Origin: an uncultured Anaerolineales bacterium
Lineage (GTDB): Bacteria > Chloroflexota > Anaerolineae > Anaerolineales > UBA6663
DNA: 16,423 bases
Assembly: GCA_937952305.1 (NCBI GenBank)
Contig: CALFZO010000126.1
Location: forward strand, 1-16,423
Direction of reading: 5' to 3'
Positions within the stretch are counted from its first letter, which is position 1. Each line of letters opens with the position of its first letter. Both the position numbers and the translations under genes were made by a program. The notes beneath the pieces are model-generated. The model ran no database searches and was not told the origin of the DNA. It saw only the letters and a list, made by a program, of their open reading frames with translations. Below are positions 1-5,814 of this stretch, piece by piece.

Positions 1-1530
1 TAGCCCGCGGATGGAGATGTGCCGCCGACCGATGCCCGAAATCCATTCGGGCGCACTTCGTACACACAACAGGAGATCGTAGAAGTTTGGCTTCGGGCAA
101 ATTTCTACGATCTCTCTGTTTTCCACGACCACCTCTTCCAAGACTGTGCGAAAGAAGGCCTTCCGATCCTCAGGGGAAGCCTGAGCAATCATGCGTCCGA
201 AAGTGTTCAATAACTTGGCGGCCTCCTCAATCTCAAACTGAGACTGCACGATCGGCTGCAGGCGGGCCAAAGCCCGATCAATCTCGCCGCGTTCCTTCAT
301 ATATTCGCTGTCGGTCAGGTCGCCCAATTGGAACAGACGTTTGTTGCGTTCCTGCCGGGCCAGCAGATCGGCGCGCTCCCGTTGATCGGCCTCCGTCGAA
401 CGGGCCGGCGTTACCATACTCAAGGCGCGCTGCTTGATATCGTCATCAATCGCAATCGCGGCAAAGTAGGCAATGAGCGGGCTTTCCAGTTCGCCGGCCG
501 GGATCATGTCCGGTTTGCAGTCTTTGCCGTAGGCGTGGCCCGAGTCCTTGTAATAGATGTAACCGCGATTGCTTTGCCCGCGGAATGGGCTGCCGCATTT
601 TTCGCAAACGGCCAGGCCGGTCAAGGGGTAGACGCGGTGTTCCGGATCCTGGCGGACCCGCCGGCGCAGCGTCGATTGAATGGCGCGATGGGCCTTGTCC
701 CACAGGGCCTGGTCAATGATGGCCGGGTGTTTGCCCTTGAAGTAATCGAACTGGCGAGGCTGGGTCCTTGTCTGGCGATATTTGGCGTAGCCTAGATAAA
801 AGCGGTTGTGGAGCAGGTCGCGGGCCGTGAACTTGGTAAAGCGGTTCTTGGAGAACTTGCCCCGGCCGTGGGTGCGGTAGCCGCCTTCGTTGAGCGCTTT
901 GGCGATTTCCACATAGGTGTAGGCGCCGGTGGCGCACAACCGGAAGGCCAGGCGCACGCCTTCCGCTTCTTTTTTGTCCACTTCGATTGTGCGGGCATCC
1001 TGGCTGCGGTAGCCGAACGGCAGGTTGCCATTCCAAAAGCCGGCCTCGGCGCGGGCCTTCTTGCCCTTGGTGATTTCCTGGCTGAGGTTGTCCAGGTACC
1101 ACTGGGCCAGGGCCGCCATGATGTGCAGCTGCATCTTGCCCATCGGCGTCGAGAAGTCGAAATTCTCGGTGGCGCTGGCATAGGAGACGCCCCACTCATT
1201 CAGGTCGCGCAGATAGGTCAGCACGTCCAGGATCGAGCGGCTAAACCGGTCCAACTTGTGAGTCAAGATGACGTCAAAGTGGCCGCTCTGGGCATCGCGG
1301 ATCATGCGCCGGAAGGTTGGCCGGTTGCTGTCCTTGCCGGAGACACCCGGCTCTTCATACTCCGCCACAATATTCCAGCCGCGCTCCTCGGCGAATTTGC
1401 GGCAGGCCCGGAGCTGAGCTTCGAGACTGAATCCCTCATCCACCTGCATTTGGCTGGAGACGCGCGTGTAGATGGCCACCCGGGTTGTGTCAGCCGGCCG
1501 TTTGATCAGCAGGCGGTCTTTTGTCGCCAT
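1..1530 (-). CDS. Large serine recombinase (site-specific integrase), 3' end outside window
   Basis: The frame is open for 510 codons from the ATG at 1530 to the window edge, with no stop. Domains in order: resolvase catalytic domain at about residues 16-160 (YTRVSS with predicted nucleophile Ser25, then R-P-T-F at 70-73 and K-L-D-R-F-S-R at 92-98); a 'recombinase' DNA-binding domain at about 165-290 (G-N-L-P-F-G-Y, then R-D-L-L-H-N-R-F-Y-L-G); a zinc-ribbon-like segment at about 300-340 (C309-x2-C312, with H332 and C338 as possible further ligands); and a charged helical, probably coiled-coil stretch at about 375-440. This is the architecture of phage and element integrases that cut and join DNA at att sites. 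A GGGAGGT ribosome binding site at 1535-1541 fixes the start. It is the last visible gene of a cassette starting near 2561. Its target site and element ends cannot be seen here. The family call is firm; which element it moves is unknown. Confidence 0.95.
   Translation of the reverse strand, partial: MATKDRLLIKRPADTTRVAIYTRVSSQMQVDEGFSLEAQLRACRKFAEERGWNIVAEYEEPGVSGKDSNRPTFRRMIRDAQSGHFDVILTHKLDRFSRSILDVLTYLRDLNEWGVSYASATENFDFSTPMGKMQLHIMAALAQWYLDNLSQEITKGKKARAEAGFWNGNLPFGYRSQDARTIEVDKKEAEGVRLAFRLCATGAYTYVEIAKALNEGGYRTHGRGKFSKNRFTKFTARDLLHNRFYLGYAKYRQTRTQPRQFDYFKGKHPAIIDQALWDKAHRAIQSTLRRRVRQDPEHRVYPLTGLAVCEKCGSPFRGQSNRGYIYYKDSGHAYGKDCKPDMIPAGELESPLIAYFAAIAIDDDIKQRALSMVTPARSTEADQRERADLLARQERNKRLFQLGDLTDSEYMKERGEIDRALARLQPIVQSQFEIEEAAKLLNTFGRMIAQASPEDRKAFFRTVLEEVVVENREIVEICPKPNFYDLLLCVRSAPEWISGIGRRHISIRGL
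73..114. repeat. Long hairpin inside the recombinase 3' region
   Basis: A 12-bp perfect inverted repeat (GAGATCGTAGAA at 73-84, TTCTACGATCTC at 103-114) is extended inward by a G-T wobble, TTTG/CAAA pairs and a C-G pair closing a TTCG loop on the plus strand. T-rich sequence (TCTGTTTT) follows on the plus strand. It lies wholly within the open recombinase frame (about residues 473-486). It could be an antisense terminator, a binding site or an mRNA structure; the function is unknown. Confidence 0.7.
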
Positions 1531-1557
1531 GGTTACCTCCCGGCGCAATTATACCGG

Positions 1558-1707
1558 CTACGGAACAAGTGTTTCATTCGATCCGGCGAGCATCTGGGTC
1601 ACAATCCTGGCGAGAATCGCCGCCAGGGCGTCCCTGTCGGCTTCGGTCAGCGGCTGCGGATCAGCCGGCCGGCGAATGCGGATGCGAGGGTGGGGAGCGG
1701 TATTCAT
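1558..1707 (-). CDS. Small hypothetical protein (49 aa) upstream of recombinase
   Basis: ATG at 1707, stop TAG at 1558-1560. A GGAGGT ribosome binding site lies at 1714-1719, seven bases before the start. The product begins with a basic, proline-containing stretch (M-N-T-A-P-H-P-R-I-R-I-R-R-P) followed by a helix-forming, alanine-rich segment with acidic turn residues (T-E-A-D-R-D-A-L-A-A-I-L-A-R-I-V). There is no membrane segment or signal peptide. It ends 27 bases before the recombinase start, so the two are almost certainly co-transcribed. I do not recognise a family. A DNA-binding accessory or recombination directionality factor is possible from size and place only. The clear ribosome binding site makes translation likely. 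Confidence 0.6.
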   Translation of the reverse strand: MNTAPHPRIRIRRPADPQPLTEADRDALAAILARIVTQMLAGSNETLVP

Positions 1708-1750
1708 CGAGAGACCTCCACAAGCAATCCAAGTCTGTGGGTGGCGTCTT

Positions 1751-1945
1751 TCACTTCCGGACGGGTGTCGATTGCTGGGCTTGTCCCGGCAGCCAGCGTC
1801 GCTCGGCGAGGTAGGTGACTGTTGCGCTGATAAGGGGATCAGTGTCCGTGAATGGCAGATGGTGAAGGAGAATGTTGGGCGGGATCAAGGCCGGCTCCTT
1901 TCTGAGAAGAGGTGCGCTGGAGTTTTGGCGGCGGGTTTGCTTCAC
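1751..1945 (-). CDS. Small hypothetical protein (64 aa), coupled to the upstream gene
   Basis: A GTG start at 1945 overlaps the TGA stop of the preceding gene (GTGA overlap), the usual sign of translational coupling. The product is basic at the N-terminus, with a hydrophobic-aromatic middle (I-P-P-N-I-L-L-H-H-L-P-F) and W-L-P-G near the end. An internal TTG at about residue 20 has a better ribosome binding site (AGAAAGGAG) and would give about 45 residues, so the start is uncertain. No family is recognised. It sits between two other unknown genes in the recombinase cassette, and its GC and codon pattern do not clearly prove coding. It may be a real short gene or only an open frame. Confidence 0.4.
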   Translation of the reverse strand: MKQTRRQNSSAPLLRKEPALIPPNILLHHLPFTDTDPLISATVTYLAERRWLPGQAQQSTPVRK

Positions 1946-2490
1946 TTCAAGCCGGTTTTTGACTGCCGCGGGCCGGGCCGGGAGGCGGGGTGGAGCCGGC
2001 CGGCCGGCTGCAGCGTTTCAATCCAGGCAAAGGACAAGGCCTGAAAGTGGGCCGGACGTGCGATCATGGCCCACACAAAGAAATGCCGAGCGGCCTGGAT
2101 CACCCGGCGGCGGGCAGCCTGGGTCAACGGTTCTGGTTCCAGGCTGACATCCACGGTGGGGGCTGCCAGGAAGGCCGGCAGAGTCGGCTGATGCGAAGGC
2201 GCCTGGGACAAGGGGGTTGCGCCCGCCCACAGCCACAGGTACCGCAGGTGAAACCAGTAACTCAGGACCACTTCCGGCTCCATTTCCAAGCTAGCTTCCA
2301 GGCCGGTCAAATGCGCTTTCAGCCACAAGAAATTCTGGTGCCTGGCCGTGGTCATTTCACCCGGGTCCGCAGCGGGCCTGGCGCGTCCGCTCGCAGCCGG
2401 GTCCAGGCTGGCGGCCGGCCGGCTGGCTGGGAAGAGCGAGGTTGCCGGAGGGCGCAACAAGCGGGGCCAGGGTGGGGGGATGGGGCTCAA
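1942..2490 (-). CDS. Hypothetical protein (182 aa), first gene of recombinase cassette
   Basis: The proposed start is a TTG at 2490 with GGAGGT at 2495-2500, four bases upstream; no ATG or GTG fits as well. The first 45 residues are Pro/Ala/Arg-rich and look disordered. From about residue 48 the protein looks folded and helical, with many aromatics (R-H-Q-N-F-L-W-L-K-A-H-L-T-G-L-E, then S-Y-W-F-H-L-R-Y-L-W-L-W, and later H-F-F-V-W-A-M-I-A-R-P-A-H-F-Q-A-L). The aromatic pattern is far from random high-GC open frame, which supports a real gene. It overlaps the next gene by four bases. No known domain is recognised. Its place as promoter-proximal gene suggests a regulatory or accessory role in the mobile module, but that is inference. 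Confidence 0.6.
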   Translation of the reverse strand: MSPIPPPWPRLLRPPATSLFPASRPAASLDPAASGRARPAADPGEMTTARHQNFLWLKAHLTGLEASLEMEPEVVLSYWFHLRYLWLWAGATPLSQAPSHQPTLPAFLAAPTVDVSLEPEPLTQAARRRVIQAARHFFVWAMIARPAHFQALSFAWIETLQPAGRLHPASRPGPRQSKTGLK

Positions 2491-2507
2491 GTGAACCTCC
2501 AGGGGAA

Positions 2508-2550
2508 CAAAAAAACGTCCGCGTTGGCCCGACTGGCCCGACGCGGACGT
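2508..2550 (-). terminator. Terminator-like hairpin in the leader of the recombinase cassette
   Basis: On the minus strand, ten-base arms ACGTCCGCGT and ACGCGGACGT (2541-2550 and 2515-2524) enclose a 16-base loop whose two GGCC blocks can pair further. Seven T residues follow directly (2509-2515 on the minus strand). This is a textbook intrinsic terminator, but it lies between a promoter (2568-2595) and the ribosome binding site of the 182-residue gene. It may act as an attenuator, or mark the end of an older upstream transcript. Confidence 0.75.
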
Positions 2551-2567
2551 CTGGTTTGATTGTGTTC

Positions 2568-2595
2568 AGTGTATCGCGGAGCCGGCGGGAGTCAA
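2568..2595 (-). promoter_or_regulatory. Sigma70-like promoter for the recombinase cassette
   Basis: The minus strand carries TTGACT (2590-2595), a 16-base spacer and TACACT (2568-2573), matching the sigma70 -35 and -10 boxes at 5/6 and 4/6. The predicted transcript would start near 2561 and run through the hairpin at 2515-2550 before reaching the first gene. A perfect 7-bp dyad (TGCCCGG/CCGGGCA, 2603-2620) lies just upstream and could be an operator. Confidence 0.55.
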
Positions 2596-2602
2596 GGCAA
2601 TC

Positions 2603-2620
2603 TGCCCGGTTTTCCGGGCA
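2603..2620. repeat. Short perfect dyad next to the cassette promoter
   Basis: TGCCCGG and CCGGGCA are separated by TTTT, seven bases upstream of the -35 box at 2590-2595. It could be a repressor site or a small hairpin. No T-run follows it on the minus strand. Confidence 0.5.
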
Positions 2621-2805
2621 TTTCGGGCGCTGAGGTTTCAACGGCTTGGCCCTCAAACGCCGGCCGGCCCACCCGGAGGCTGGGCGTCGACGTTGCGGGG
2701 CTGGCCCTCGCCCGAGGCCGCGACCGGGATGATGGCATTGATCGGGCCGCGTGGGGTGCCCCCGGACGGGGCTGCCTCCACCGACCCTCCGCCAGCATCC
2801 CGGGA

Positions 2806-2979
2806 GTGAAGCCTGCGCCCGTCAACTACCCGACCTGGGATTACCGGGCCTACTACGGCCTGCCGGAGAGCGCGCGCGACGTCAGCCCCATCGGGGTGGC
2901 CTTCATCGTGGTCCTTGGCCTGTTCATGCTGGCCGTCGGGCTGCTGGCCTACGGGCAGCAGCGCCGGCGCACTGCTTGA
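2806..2979 (+). CDS. Short single-TM protein or surviving tail of a membrane protein
   Basis: From the GTG at 2806 the frame gives 57 residues: a polar segment with N-Y-P-T-W-D-Y-R-A-Y-Y-G-L-P, then one hydrophobic helix (S-P-I-G-V-A-F-I-V-V-L-G-L-F-M-L-A-V-G-L-L-A-Y-G) and a basic tail Q-Q-R-R-R. No ribosome binding site precedes the GTG. The same frame is open farther left but becomes compositionally random. A neighbouring frame between about 2640 and 2805 reads as Pro/Gly-rich protein, so this may be the 3' end of a larger gene broken by frameshift or insertion. The helix plus arginines would anchor it in the membrane with the basic end inside. No family is recognised. Confidence 0.4.
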   Translation: MKPAPVNYPTWDYRAYYGLPESARDVSPIGVAFIVVLGLFMLAVGLLAYGQQRRRTA

Positions 2980-3003
2980 TCGCGGCTGGCCCGACGTGGC
3001 TAC

Positions 3004-3273
3004 TCAGCCGCGCAGCACCGTCAGTTCGTAGATGACGAGCGGCTGAGCCCGGCCCTTCATGAGCGCCGGAGCCGGCGGGCAGGCGCCGATCTGATCCGGC
3101 ACGGTAGCCCGGACTGTTCCGCTGATGATGATCGTGCCCAAGCTGTCCAGGTTGGCCAGCCGGCCGGCGAGACTGACCGCGTCGCCAATCAGGGTATGTT
3201 CCAGATGGTTGGGCGCAGGCCGGGACCATGGGCCAAGCGTGCCCGGCCAGATCGATCCCAGCCGGAACGGCAT
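3004..3273 (-). pseudogene. Remnant of a class III adenylate/guanylate cyclase
   Basis: The last ~60 residues match the C-terminal half of a class III nucleotide cyclase catalytic domain. H-T-L-I-G-D-A-V-S-L-A-G-R-L-A-N-L corresponds to the conserved 'Y-T-x-I-G-D-x-V-N-x-A-S-R-L' core. It is followed by I-I-I-S-G-T-V-R-A-T-V-P-D, then K-G-R-A-Q-P-L-V-I-Y-E-L, the usual end of the fold. Upstream, where the metal-binding aspartates and the 'G-I-G-I-H-x-G-x-x-V-x-G' segment belong, only a distorted trace is seen (P-F-R-L-G-S-I-W-P-G-T-L-G-P). No complete domain can be read in any minus-strand frame up to 3400. The first metal-binding half is therefore missing and the gene is almost certainly dead. 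The ATG at 3273 is not meaningful as a start. It sits beside the mobile cassette. Confidence 0.7.
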
Positions 3274-3356
3274 GCCCCATAGCGGCGTAGGGCCTCCACA
3301 TTTGTCCCGGATAAGGAGGTGTCCACAACTTGTTTGGATCCGTCCGAAAACGTAGA

Positions 3357-3388
3357 GCCGCCTGCGGATCAGATGGTCCGCAGGCGGC
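3357..3388 (-). terminator. Strong hairpin downstream of the membrane-protein operon
   Basis: A perfect 12-bp inverted repeat (GCCGCCTGCGGA at 3357-3368, TCCGCAGGCGGC at 3377-3388) has an 8-base loop. On the minus strand it comes about 80 bases after the stop of the gene at 3471-3929 and is followed by CTCTACGTTTTC, an imperfect T-tract. It is probably the terminator of that operon. Confidence 0.6.
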
Positions 3389-3470
3389 CATGCGCCAACG
3401 CCGGCACTCCCTGACTCTTGGATGTTAACCGTACCATGTGCCGATTACGGCCTTCACGGGGACGTCCGCC

Positions 3471-3929
3471 TCATCCGGTTGTACGAGCCTGCCGGCGGCC
3501 GTTGGGCGAGAAGAGGGCAGACGCGCACAGCCCGATCCCCGCCAGGTAGAGGGCGCTCTGAAGGACGTTCACCTGCCAGCGCCCGTGCCCGACGTAGGCC
3601 GAGGCCCAGAACGCCATGACCTCGATCCAGCCGATCACGACGACCAGTATCCAGAAAGCCCGCTGGTCACCGGCGACAAGCTCCCTGCGGATCAGCGGCC
3701 ACGTCAGGATCGAGACCGCCAGCGAACAGGAGTTGTACAGCAGTGTGAAGGCGTTGAGGGCCCCCAGCGTCCGGGCGCTCAGGGCCGCGATCTCGGCTGG
3801 CGAGAAGCCGGCCACTTGCAAGATTGGCGAGTCCTGCCTGAGGACGATCACGTAGCCGAGGATGATCAGCGCCAGCAGGCCGTTGATCGCGCACCAGATC
3901 GAAAGGATCCAGGAGCCTGTCTTCAACAT
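3471..3929 (-). CDS. Four-TM hypothetical membrane protein
   Basis: ATG at 3929 with AAGGAGG at 3934-3940. The open frame extends much farther upstream, but the ribosome binding site and the protein character begin here. The 152-residue product has about four hydrophobic helices: roughly 7-29 (W-I-L-S-I-W-C-A-I-N-G-L-L-A-L-I-I-L-G), 55-78, 92-112 (F-W-I-L-V-V-V-I-G-W-I-E-V-M-A-F-W) and 120-143. It has short polar loops and a basic C-terminus (N-G-R-R-Q-A-R). It is the last gene of the operon running from 6273, about 80 bases after the DUF4386 gene. I do not recognise a named family and nothing suggests an enzyme active site. It is probably an inner-membrane protein working with its DUF4386 neighbours. 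Confidence 0.8.
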   Translation of the reverse strand: MLKTGSWILSIWCAINGLLALIILGYVIVLRQDSPILQVAGFSPAEIAALSARTLGALNAFTLLYNSCSLAVSILTWPLIRRELVAGDQRAFWILVVVIGWIEVMAFWASAYVGHGRWQVNVLQSALYLAGIGLCASALFSPNGRRQARTTG

Positions 3930-4009
3930 ATCCCCTCCTTGTGTGGGCGATGGGTGAGTCTGAGTCTTGTGTGGCAGGGCCGGTGTGTCATAGATCGAGG
4001 GTCTGTCTC

Positions 4010-4711
4010 TCAGGCGAGTGCGGCACGCCCCGCATGGCGCTCCCGCGGGCCCAGGAACAGGAGCGACAGCGAAAGCCCGACCTCGGCCGCGAACCCAAGT
4101 GTATAGCTGACGTAGGTGATGGCCGTGAAACCCGGGAAGAGGAAGAACTGCAGGGTCGTCGCCGACCACGTGCAGCAATGCACCATCAACACGACGCCCA
4201 GTGCCTTGGGGAGGAAGCTGGATTTGTAGACCAGGTAGCCGAGGGGGAAGACCCAGGCGCCGTAGAAGACCTGGGCAATCTGGAAGCCGTTCTTGTAGAG
4301 ATACAGAAAGGTCATCGCCAGGGCCTGCAGTTGGTCGGCCGGGTAGGGCGTCAAGAAGGCAGCGCCGCTCAATACCAATGAGCTGGAGACCAGGAAAACG
4401 TCGCTGACGCACTGGATGGCGACGCCGGTCAGGTTCAACAACAGGAACAGCAAGGCCACCTCCTGGTTTACGGGCTTGAGCAGCCTGTACAGGGCCCAGG
4501 CCGTCAGAAGGAACAGCACCGCTGCGAATAGGTCGATCACGAAACCGGCCCGGAACAGGCTCGCCGACGCCGCGATGTTCGCGGCCGTCGTCGCAGCGTC
4601 CCCATAGGCAATTGTGCGGGAGCGGCCCATGACGTCCGCGACGATATGGACGACGACATAGGCCAGATACAGCGCCCCAGCCGTCCGAGCTGTCTTGGTG
4701 ATGGTGTTCAT
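4010..4711 (-). CDS. DUF4386 domain-containing membrane protein
   Basis: ATG at 4711 with AAGGAG nine bases upstream. The 233-residue product has the hallmarks of DUF4386: the opening R-T-A-G-A-L-Y-L-A-Y-V-V, the G-D-A-A-T-T-A-A-N-I-x-A-S-x-x-L-F-R-x-G-F segment at about 37-57, Y-R-L-L-K-P-V-N near 75, Q-L-Q-A-L-A near 127, and G-Y-L-V-Y-K-S-S-F-L-P-K-A-L-G at about 158-172. Six or so hydrophobic helices fill the length, which is normal for the family. The biochemical role of DUF4386 is not established. It follows a second, frameshifted DUF4386 gene by 17 bases, so the operon carries two diverged paralogues. The family assignment rests on my recall of the motif set and is firm; function is open. 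Confidence 0.9.
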   Translation of the reverse strand: MNTITKTARTAGALYLAYVVVHIVADVMGRSRTIAYGDAATTAANIAASASLFRAGFVIDLFAAVLFLLTAWALYRLLKPVNQEVALLFLLLNLTGVAIQCVSDVFLVSSSLVLSGAAFLTPYPADQLQALAMTFLYLYKNGFQIAQVFYGAWVFPLGYLVYKSSFLPKALGVVLMVHCCTWSATTLQFFLFPGFTAITYVSYTLGFAAEVGLSLSLLFLGPRERHAGRAALA

Positions 4712-4728
4712 GGCGTAACTCCTTGGTG

Positions 4729-5142
4729 TCAGAAGGTCAACTGGATCAGCTGGCCGCGTGAGGCTGCGGTTGGATCGTGTCGGTCAGGGCCGGCCCCTGG
4801 TTCAGAGCGCGCGGTGCCAGCGGTGGGGGCCTCACGCGCGGACAAGCGGGCGACCGCCGCTGGATCGAAACCTTTGGCGATCAACCAAATCGCCAGGACA
4901 AGCTCCTGCAGGGCGGAGGGCGCCAGCAGGACGACCTGCAGCGGCGACGAAGGGCCGATGATTTCGAAAAGGGCCAGCAGGCAGCCGGCCAGGTGCAACA
5001 GGATCGCGAGGATGCCCCAACCCGCCAGCCAGCGCGGGAGCAGCCTGGACCGCAGAAAGATGAGGTTATACAGCAGGGCGCCCAGGCCCCAGGCGAACAA
5101 CATCACGACGTCGCGCATCCAGTCGCTCGTGGCCAGGATCAT
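4729..5142 (-). CDS. DUF4386 protein, C-terminal half (frameshifted gene)
   Basis: The 137 residues carry the second half of a DUF4386 protein: G-L-G-A-L-L-Y-N-L-I-F-L-R-S-R-L-L-P-R-W-L-A-G-W-G-I-L (about 19-45), then L-Q-E-L-V-L-A-I-W-L-I-A-K-G-F-D-P-A-A-V-A-R-L-S-A, the usual family ending. A polar tail of about 35 residues follows, longer than I expect. Reading the same frame further upstream adds A-P-E-A-S-Y-F-Q-T-L-G-A before the ATG, a stretch that fits the family, so the gene originally continued from the ORF at 5139-5531. The frame breaks at the C4 run 5178-5181 (G4 on the coding strand). The ATG at 5142 overlaps the upstream stop as ATGA, so separate translation by coupling remains possible. 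Confidence 0.8.
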   Translation of the reverse strand: MILATSDWMRDVVMLFAWGLGALLYNLIFLRSRLLPRWLAGWGILAILLHLAGCLLALFEIIGPSSPLQVVLLAPSALQELVLAIWLIAKGFDPAAVARLSAREAPTAGTARSEPGAGPDRHDPTAASRGQLIQLTF

Positions 5143-5531
5143 GGCGCCCAGGGTTTGAAAATAGGAGGCCTCCGGCGCCCCGCCGCGAGGAACGCCCGGC
5201 CCAGCGGGATCAGGGCCAGCAGCGCGACCCCGGCGACGATCCCGCAGACCGCCTCGACCGCGCGCAGGCCGACGGCCCAGAGCGCCAGCGCTTCGTGGTG
5301 TCTGCGCAACACCGGATACAGCCAGACCGCGATGCCCGAACAGGCCAGCTCCATGGTCAGGATCAGGAGGACGCCGCTGACCACCTGGCTGCTGTGGGTG
5401 GCGGCCGTCGCGAGATAATCGGGGGCCCTGTCGAACAAGAAAGCCAGCGCAGGATAGGCCAGGGGGCCGACGATGTCGGCGATGACGAACAATACCCCGG
5501 CGCCCAAAGCGTTCTGTCTGTAGGTGTTCAT
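5139..5531 (-). CDS. DUF4386 protein, N-terminal half (frameshifted gene)
   Basis: ATG at 5531 overlaps the stop of the preceding gene (ATGA). The 130 residues begin M-N-T-Y-R-Q-N-A-L-G-A-G-V-L-F-V-I-A-D-I, a typical DUF4386 start. They continue with H-S-S-Q-V-V-S-G-V-L-L-I-L at about 46-58, G-I-A-V-W-L-Y-P-V-L-R-R-H-H-E-A-L-A-L near 66-84 and a helix to about 115. The last ~15 residues (R-R-R-P-P-I-F-K-P-W-A-P) are out of frame: a one-base loss in the G-run at 5178-5181 would restore a ~267-residue protein with the ORF at 4729-5142. Possible causes are a real mutation, a sequencing error in the homopolymer, or -1 slippage. It is the third gene of the operon starting at 6273. Confidence 0.8.
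   Translation of the reverse strand: MNTYRQNALGAGVLFVIADIVGPLAYPALAFLFDRAPDYLATAATHSSQVVSGVLLILTMELACSGIAVWLYPVLRRHHEALALWAVGLRAVEAVCGIVAGVALLALIPLGRAFLAAGRRRPPIFKPWAP
5178..5181 (-). other. Frameshift point in DUF4386 gene
   Basis: This run of four C (G4 in the coding strand) separates the two reading frames of one DUF4386 protein. With five G the frame would be continuous from 5531 to 4729, about 267 codons, the normal family size. Confidence 0.65.
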
Positions 5532-5809
5532 TCAGCCTCCTTGCCCGAGCGAACCGGATAGGGCTCGCCGGGCTGAACTTGAGCGATCGAGATTAACGGC
5601 AGGCCGACATCACGGATCTTCCTGAGCACGCCGTGCAGCGCGGCCTGATCGGCCACGGGTCCGGCGAGAAGCGTCGTGCCGTCCGTCTCGGCCGTGACGC
5701 TCAGGCCGTCGAACCAGCCGGCCAGCTCGGGGCTCAGGTGGCCCTGAAGGCGGATGTGGTACTCGACCGGCCGCTCCTGGTCGGGCCTGAGCGCGCCTTT
5801 GTTCGACAT
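5528..5809 (-). CDS. Small conserved soluble protein (~93 aa) of the DUF4386 operon
   Basis: The ATG at 5809 has AGGT seven bases upstream; a GTG at 5815 would add two residues but has no usable ribosome binding site. The protein is soluble and alternates strands and one helix: V-E-Y-H-I-R-L-Q-G-H-L, A-G-W-F-D-G-L-S-V-T, D-G-T-T-L-L-A-G-P-V-A-D-Q-A-A-L-H-G-V-L-R-K-I-R-D-V-G-L-P-L-I-S-I-A-Q-V-Q-P. I recall this pattern ('W-F-D-G-L...L-x-G-x-V-x-D-Q-A-A-L-H-G-x-L') as a common unnamed small protein of Chloroflexota and Actinomycetota, often beside membrane genes like these. Its fold looks like a compact alpha/beta domain, and its function is unknown to me. It starts right after the upstream gene and overlaps the next by four bases, so it is part of the operon. 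Confidence 0.85.
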   Translation of the reverse strand: MSNKGALRPDQERPVEYHIRLQGHLSPELAGWFDGLSVTAETDGTTLLAGPVADQAALHGVLRKIRDVGLPLISIAQVQPGEPYPVRSGKEAE

Positions 5810-5814
5810 GGCCA

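Noticed and set aside
808..1818. Long plus-strand open frame (336 codons) opposite the recombinase
   Set aside because: It is antisense to a recombinase with clear catalytic motifs; GC-rich codons keep the opposite strand open. It has no ribosome binding site and no recognisable domains.
1990..2559. Plus-strand open frame opposite the 182-residue gene
   Set aside because: It is rich in Gly/Gln/Arg with no domain or start signal. The minus-strand reading has the ribosome binding site, the coupled overlap and the aromatic-rich folded pattern.
3930..4412. N-terminal extension of the four-TM protein at 3471-3929
   Set aside because: The extra ~160 codons overlap the DUF4386 gene out of frame and look like a shadow; an AAGGAGG site marks the ATG at 3929 as the start.
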